From positions 1,775,855-1,839,854 of the forward strand of contig NC_134030.1 in NCBI RefSeq assembly GCF_964204645.1: a stretch of DNA of 64,000 nucleotides. The letters run 5' to 3'. Below are positions 59,715 through 64,000 of the stretch, one piece after another; positions within the stretch are counted from its first letter, which is position 1; each line of letters begins with the position of its first letter. The position numbers were made by a program, and so were the translations under genes. Source of the stretch: Tubulanus polymorphus. Lineage: Eukaryota > Nemertea > Palaeonemertea > Tubulaniformes > Tubulanidae. The notes under the pieces are model-generated. The model made no database searches. It worked only from the letters and a program-made list of their open reading frames with translations, and was not told where the DNA came from.

Positions 59715-62700
59715 TCAAGATTCACGCGATAATCGCTGTATAACTTTCTGATAGTTAGCGACTGATTCCTCGAACTCTTTCTGTAAATAATTCATACGTT
59801 GTTCAGTGGTGAGATTATTCATCGCAGCCATCAGTTCATTCTCTTGTAAAACCTTATTGTATTTACTCATATCATTACGAGATTTCTGAAATAAACATAT
59901 CATAGATTAGATATAAGAGAGAGATCAGTGGAGAGAGAGCAAGAGGGAGAGGGAGTGAGAGGAGGGAGAGGAGAGTGATAGGAGGGTGAGAGTGACGAAG
60001 GAAGGGAGAGAGTGAGGGAGAAGAGGGAGAGGAGAGAGTGAGAGGAGGGTGAGAGGGACGAAGGGAGAGAGTGAGGGAGAGGGGAGAGTGAGAGGAGGGC
60101 GAGAGGGATGAAGGGAGAGAGTGAGGGAGAGGGGAGAGAGTGAGAGGAGGGCGAGAGGGACGAAGGGAGAGAGTGAGAGGAGGGTGAGAGGGACGAAGGG
60201 AGAGAGTGAGGGAGAGGGCAGAGAGAGTGAGAGGAGGGCGAGGGGGACGAAGGAAAAAGAGGGAGTGAGAGGAGGTTGAAAGGGAAAGAGAACAAGACAG
60301 CAAGAGGGAGAGGAGAACGAGCAAAGGAGAAAAGGGAGAGAAGGGTAAGAGGGAGGGTGAAAGGAAGAAAAGATAGTCATTGCAAATACCAAATAATATG
60401 CGAGGTTCGCTTTTATTGCATCAAAACCTGATTACAGGAAGCTTAAAATATTTGCTGAGTAACAACTCTTGGGTCACAGAGTAAATTTTACACAACAATT
60501 CCTACATTCATGGAGCTCATCAGATCAGAAAGAGTATATATTTATCATCCTCACCTGAAATGGTTGATTGATACGTTTTTTAACGTCTAATCTGTACAGT
60601 TTAAACTTCTTCTCATTGTGTTCGTCGGTCGCTTGCAGACGCAAAATTTCATAAACTCTTCGAGCTTGTTTCTAAAACAAATAAAATGCCAGAAAAAATT
60701 TACTCGATTGATTTCCATCAGATGTGCAGATTCAAATTGCAATACACCTACACCATAGTGCAGTATCTGAATTGATCTTAACACTTTCAGTGTGTCTGCA
60801 CTGCAGTGCGACGAGTACATTGCATCAGTAAGCAGAATGTTCAAATTCATATATTGATAAGTCAGCACTGAAACGATTAAATAGAGTTTTCTCCTAACCT
60901 TGTTGATTTTTAATTCAGTTTGAGCTTGTTTCGCCATCTCCGCTGTGAACCCTTCGTGTAAACGATTCTCCTGGAAACTCGACAGTTTACGACAATTTCG
61001 TGCGTCGACGAAATCTCGTAAACGCTGAAAATCTTCCGACGGATCTTCAACTGAAAATAACGATCAGCGAAATTAAGTTATCGATAGAAATATGAAACTT
61101 ATTAACTGAATATGAAATATTATTCACAGGGCTCTGACAGATTAGGGAAATTTCCCTGACCCTTGACCGAAAAATCCCTAATAAAATTATAAGATATCCT
61201 CAGTGGATGCTGCTTCTTATCAAGAGGTTCCTTGTGCCACTCATCACAAGCAAGAACAAGACCCAAAAAATTCAAATTCCCAGGGCCCGGTTTCATAGAC
61301 TGGTATCAAAGTTATCCCTAGGGATAACTCCTAAATCTGGTTAACAACCACCATAGTAACAATGAGAAACCATGGTTATAACTGACAAATTTCAAAGAGG
61401 TTTCCAGGGACTATTTTGCTTGCACATCTATGAAACCAAGCCCAGAACTTTACGCAGATCAACAAAAGAACAAAATGCCCTGATTTTCCTTGCAGGAGAA
61501 AGGAATGTAGTAGTTCTTACCAGTAATATCCAGTATTTCATCTCTAGTTTTCATCTCGTTATAAAACGTCTGCAGCAGTTGGCAGCCGTGACCTTGTTTT
61601 TGAAACGGCGGTAAGATCAACACTTGGCTGATTCGAGGTCGGAATTTCTCCGGATACGCGTAGTAACGATACGTCGTCATGTATCCGACTGTTGCGTACA
61701 TCGTTTCACCATCGCGTTTATACTTCTCAAACCTAGCAACAATAACAACAATTACAACAGTTATAATCCATCAAATTTGAGCTCAGTTCATTATTTAAAA
61801 TCACAGATGACTAAATGAGAACAATAGGAACAGTTCTACGGTCTTCCCCTTTCAGACTATTGGTTAAAGTTAAAATAAGCACCATCTTAGAATCTTCTCT
61901 TAATCAAACTCACAGCTGAGGAACTGGTTGAAGAACTGTGGAACTGAGTCCTGAACTGTGGAACTGTGTCCAGAACTGTAGAACTGGTCAAAGTACTGTG
62001 GAACTGGGTTCAGAACTGTGGAACTGAGTCCTGAACTGTGGAACTGAGTCCTGAACTGTGTCCAGAACTGAGGAACCGGTTGAAGAACTGTGGAACTGAG
62101 TCCTGAACTGTGGAACTGTGTCCAGAACTGTAGAACTGGTCAAAGTACTGTGGAACTGGGTTCAGAACTGTGGAACTGAGTCCTGAACTGTGGAACTGAG
62201 TCCTGAACTGTGTCCAGAACTGAGGAACTGGTTGAAGAACTGTGGAACTGAGTCCTGAACTGTGGAACTGTGTCCAGAACTGTAGAACTGGTCAAAGTAC
62301 TGTGGAACTGGGTTCAGAACTGTGGAACTGAGTCCTGAACTGTGGAACTGAGTCCTGAACTGTGTCCAGAACTGAGGAACTGGTTGAAGAACTGTGGAAC
62401 TGAGTCCTGAACTGTGTCCAGAACTGAGGAACTGGTTGAAGAACTGTGGAACTGAGTCCTGAACTGTGGAACTGAGTCCTGAACTGTGTCCAGAACTGAG
62501 GAACTGGTTGAAGAACTGTGGAACTGAGTCCTGAACTGTGTCCAGAACTGAGGAACTGGTTGAAGAACTGTGGAACTGAGTCCTGAACTGTGGAACTGAG
62601 TCCTGAACTGAGTCCTGAACTGTGGAACTGAGTCCAGTAACTGTGGAACTGGTCAAAGAACTGTGGAACTGAGTCCAGAACTGTAGAACTGGATCTTGAA

Positions 62701-63678
62701 CTACTGTGAACAGGGTTCAGAACTGTGGAACTAGATCCTGAATTGTCGATACAAATTAAACTTACACAAGATAATAATTCCACCGAGGATCATCGGTATC
62801 GATGTATGAAGCTGCGTCTATATAAAACAGAATAAAGGGTTCCAGATGACTGTGGAACTCTCTGAATCCACGTTCATCCACATCCGTTTTATAAATCTCG
62901 AATTTACGAGTGTCAATTTCATCTGAAAAATATAGAAATCGTTTCGATGTAGCTAACTGCACAGGACTTTTTGGTTCTATAAGACCAGTCTATTTAAGTA
63001 TTGATTGACTATGTAATAAGCCCTAAGCCTCCAAACCTTCATTAACTGTATAAGAATGTATCAATTCTCCGAATGGTCGGAATTTTTTCTCTTTCTCGAA
63101 TTCTTTCACAAACTCGTCGATGTTTGTGTGATAACCCGGCGGTAACTTCTCTGTCAAAAGCGGCATTACATCATCAGCCTTTATAACAAAATATAAACCA
63201 TTCAAAATATCGTCAATTCAACCAGCTTTCAAGGACTTAAGATTAGCTTTTACCAGCTTTTACAGACTTTAGATTCAGTTTCTTGATATCATACCAGCTT
63301 TTCATCCAGTTTGATGAAATCGTACATTTTTTTATGATTTCCGCGTTAATTCAGTTTATCGCAAATCAATTCAAAAGTTTCATGAAAAGATTTCAACTCT
63401 ATTTGAGTTTGAGTTCAAATCTATTTGATTTCTTCATTAATTCAGATCAGTTGATTTCAGAGTTGATTCTTTTAACGAATTTGGAATCCCTTGATTCACT
63501 ACTCTGGTTAAAACGTGTCAACAATATGAATAAAAATTTTATTGATTTACTTACGTGAACTCCGTCGAATTTTTTCGGCGATATTTTATCGAGATATTTG
63601 ATATTTAGAAAAGTTTTCAAACTTCCCGCCGTACAAAACATTTCTATCTGTAAATCTCGATATCCGAATATACTTTCA
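59715..63678 (-). CDS. HAT1: Histone acetyltransferase 1, N-terminus beyond the window
   Basis: Type B acetyltransferase that modifies Lys5 and Lys12 of newly made histone H4, working with RBBP4/7. Exons seen: 63555-63678, 63037-63178, 62766-62922, 61521-61732, 60899-61050, 60555-60671, 59715-59885, giving about 358 codons with stop; the human protein has 419 residues, so about 60 N-terminal residues lie to the right. Order: FGYRDLQIEMFCTAGSL, FRPFGELIHSYTV, DERGFREFHSHLEPFILFYI, then the acetyl-CoA-binding core with LILPPFQKQGHGCQLLQTFY (QKQGHG fits Q/RxxGxG/A) and LDITVEDPSEDFQRLRDFV carrying the Glu-Asp pair used in catalysis. The C-terminal helical region is complete. Introns hold a purine tract, a TTAA MITE, a family-C MITE and a large family-B minisatellite. 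Convergent with aralar. Confidence 0.96.
59905..60375. repeat. GA-rich purine minisatellite, about 470 bp
   Basis: Plus strand almost wholly purine, in blocks such as GGGAGAGAGTGAGAGGAGGG and CGAGAGGGACGAAGG with a period near 36-40 bp. The pyrimidine strand (HAT1 sense) gives three overlapping Ser/Pro/Leu ORFs that are artefacts. In the last HAT1 intron; mirror symmetry could favour triplex formation. Confidence 0.93.
60778..60880. mobile_element. Short TTAA-flanked MITE
   Basis: TTAA at both ends with ACTTTCAGTGTGTCTGCACT and GTCAGCACTGAAACGA inside. An internally deleted relative of the 41051 element, in a HAT1 intron. Confidence 0.7.
61285..61441. mobile_element. Palindromic MITE, family C (157 bp)
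   Basis: Ends GCCCGGTTTCATAG and CTATGAAACCAAGC, flanks CCAGG (61280-61284) and CCAGA (61442-61446). Reverse-complement relative of 14320-14476 with identical length. It abuts the dispersed repeat at 61135-61280. HAT1 intron. Confidence 0.87.
61905..62745. repeat. Minisatellite built from family-B MITE ends, about 840 bp
   Basis: Some forty short units of GAACTGTGGAACTGAGTCCT, with variants CTGTGTCCA, CTGAGGAACTGGTTGAA and CTGTAGAACTGGTCAAA, arranged in larger blocks of about 140 bp. CTGTGGAACTGAGTCC is the right end of family-B elements. In a HAT1 intron. Confidence 0.92.
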
Positions 63679-63863
63679 CTGTAACACAAATAAACAAAAG
63701 ATATTAAATGAAGTTTTATCAACATGACTCATAAAGTCTGACGACATAGAATGCAGTTCAATATTACGATTGATAGAACACTATATCCGTGTTGACTCGA
63801 TGTAAGGGGGAATCCCACAATTATAACGAAAAAGTCCGAAAATGAAACTTCGAGATAGTAGTT

Positions 63864-63996
63864 TATTTCAACGTTTCGACTATATCCTAATAGTCATCTT
63901 CAGGAATACTGTATTCCTTGAGCTAGTGTAGTTTATTCAACGTTTCGACTATATCCTAATAGTCATCTTCAGGAATACTGTATTCCTTGAGCTAGT
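63864..63996 (-). repeat. Two tandem 69-bp units with intact hammerhead-like core
   Basis: On the minus strand each unit reads AGTATTCCTGAAGATGACTA, TTAGGATATAGTCGAAACGT, TGAAT. This is CUGAAGA, a six-pair stem GACTAT/ATAGTC with loop TAGGAT, then GAAAC: a complete hammerhead core. A local GGAATA/TATTCC hairpin precedes it. The array runs towards the window edge. The cleavage triplet and stem III partner are not resolved. Confidence 0.6.
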
Positions 63997-64000
63997 GTAG

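Noticed and set aside
59875-60392. Three overlapping Ser/Pro/Leu ORFs (131-155 codons)
   Set aside because: Pyrimidine strand of a GA-rich tract inside a HAT1 intron.
62162-62783. Two ORFs of about 164 codons with SSTVQDSVPQF-type repeats
   Set aside because: Family-B-derived minisatellite in a HAT1 intron, on the same strand but outside the phase-matched exons.

Overview
This window is eukaryotic nuclear DNA: intron-rich genes with GT-AG boundaries, full-length conserved animal proteins once exons are joined, and long introns packed with minisatellites and small palindromic transposons. The protein set (RPS25, PPOX, TRAPPC4, short-form ELAC1, a chimaerin, one aralar/citrin carrier, HAT1) and the repeat style suggest an invertebrate bilaterian, probably a marine spiralian. 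The species cannot be fixed from the sequence alone.

Layout. 1-2833: repeats, no gene. 2834-8249 (-): protoporphyrinogen oxidase, 10 exons. 8695-10061 (-): ribosomal protein S25, 4 exons, with a CRE/E-box and 5'TOP-type promoter. 10993-13041 (+): an intronless coding sequence for an eight-zinc-finger protein. 15648-18930 (-): TRAPPC4, 5 exons, head to head with 19589-23301 (+) ELAC1, 8 exons, one intron of which looks U12-type. 23302-27143: repeats. 27144-38372 (-): a chimaerin (SH2-C1-RhoGAP) with one short and two very long alternative 5' coding exons, all ending in the same splice phase. 39151-55029 (+): aralar/citrin aspartate-glutamate carrier, 17 exons. 55030-59714: 3' flank and repeats. 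59715-63678 (-): HAT1, lacking its first roughly 60 codons, which lie beyond the right edge.

The genes are housekeeping or signalling genes without a shared pathway, so the interest of their order is evolutionary. From general knowledge, RPS25 and TRAPPC4 are close neighbours on human chromosome 11, and HAT1, SLC25A12 and CHN1 lie in human 2q31, so old linkage may survive here.

The most unusual feature is the repeat landscape. At least twelve short palindromic elements in several families (about 137, 106, 157 and 105 bp) have different interiors but share related ends and are flanked by 5-bp duplications matching CCAGG or CCTGG. Three of them, from three families, sit at the same point of a 71-bp pogo-like unit, and that unit is itself amplified into a 2.7-kb array inside an aralar intron. 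Several other minisatellites are built from the ends or interiors of the palindromic elements. Further finds are hammerhead-ribozyme-like cores in dispersed repeats, TTAA-flanked MITEs, and a 76-bp satellite carrying a tRNA-type B box.
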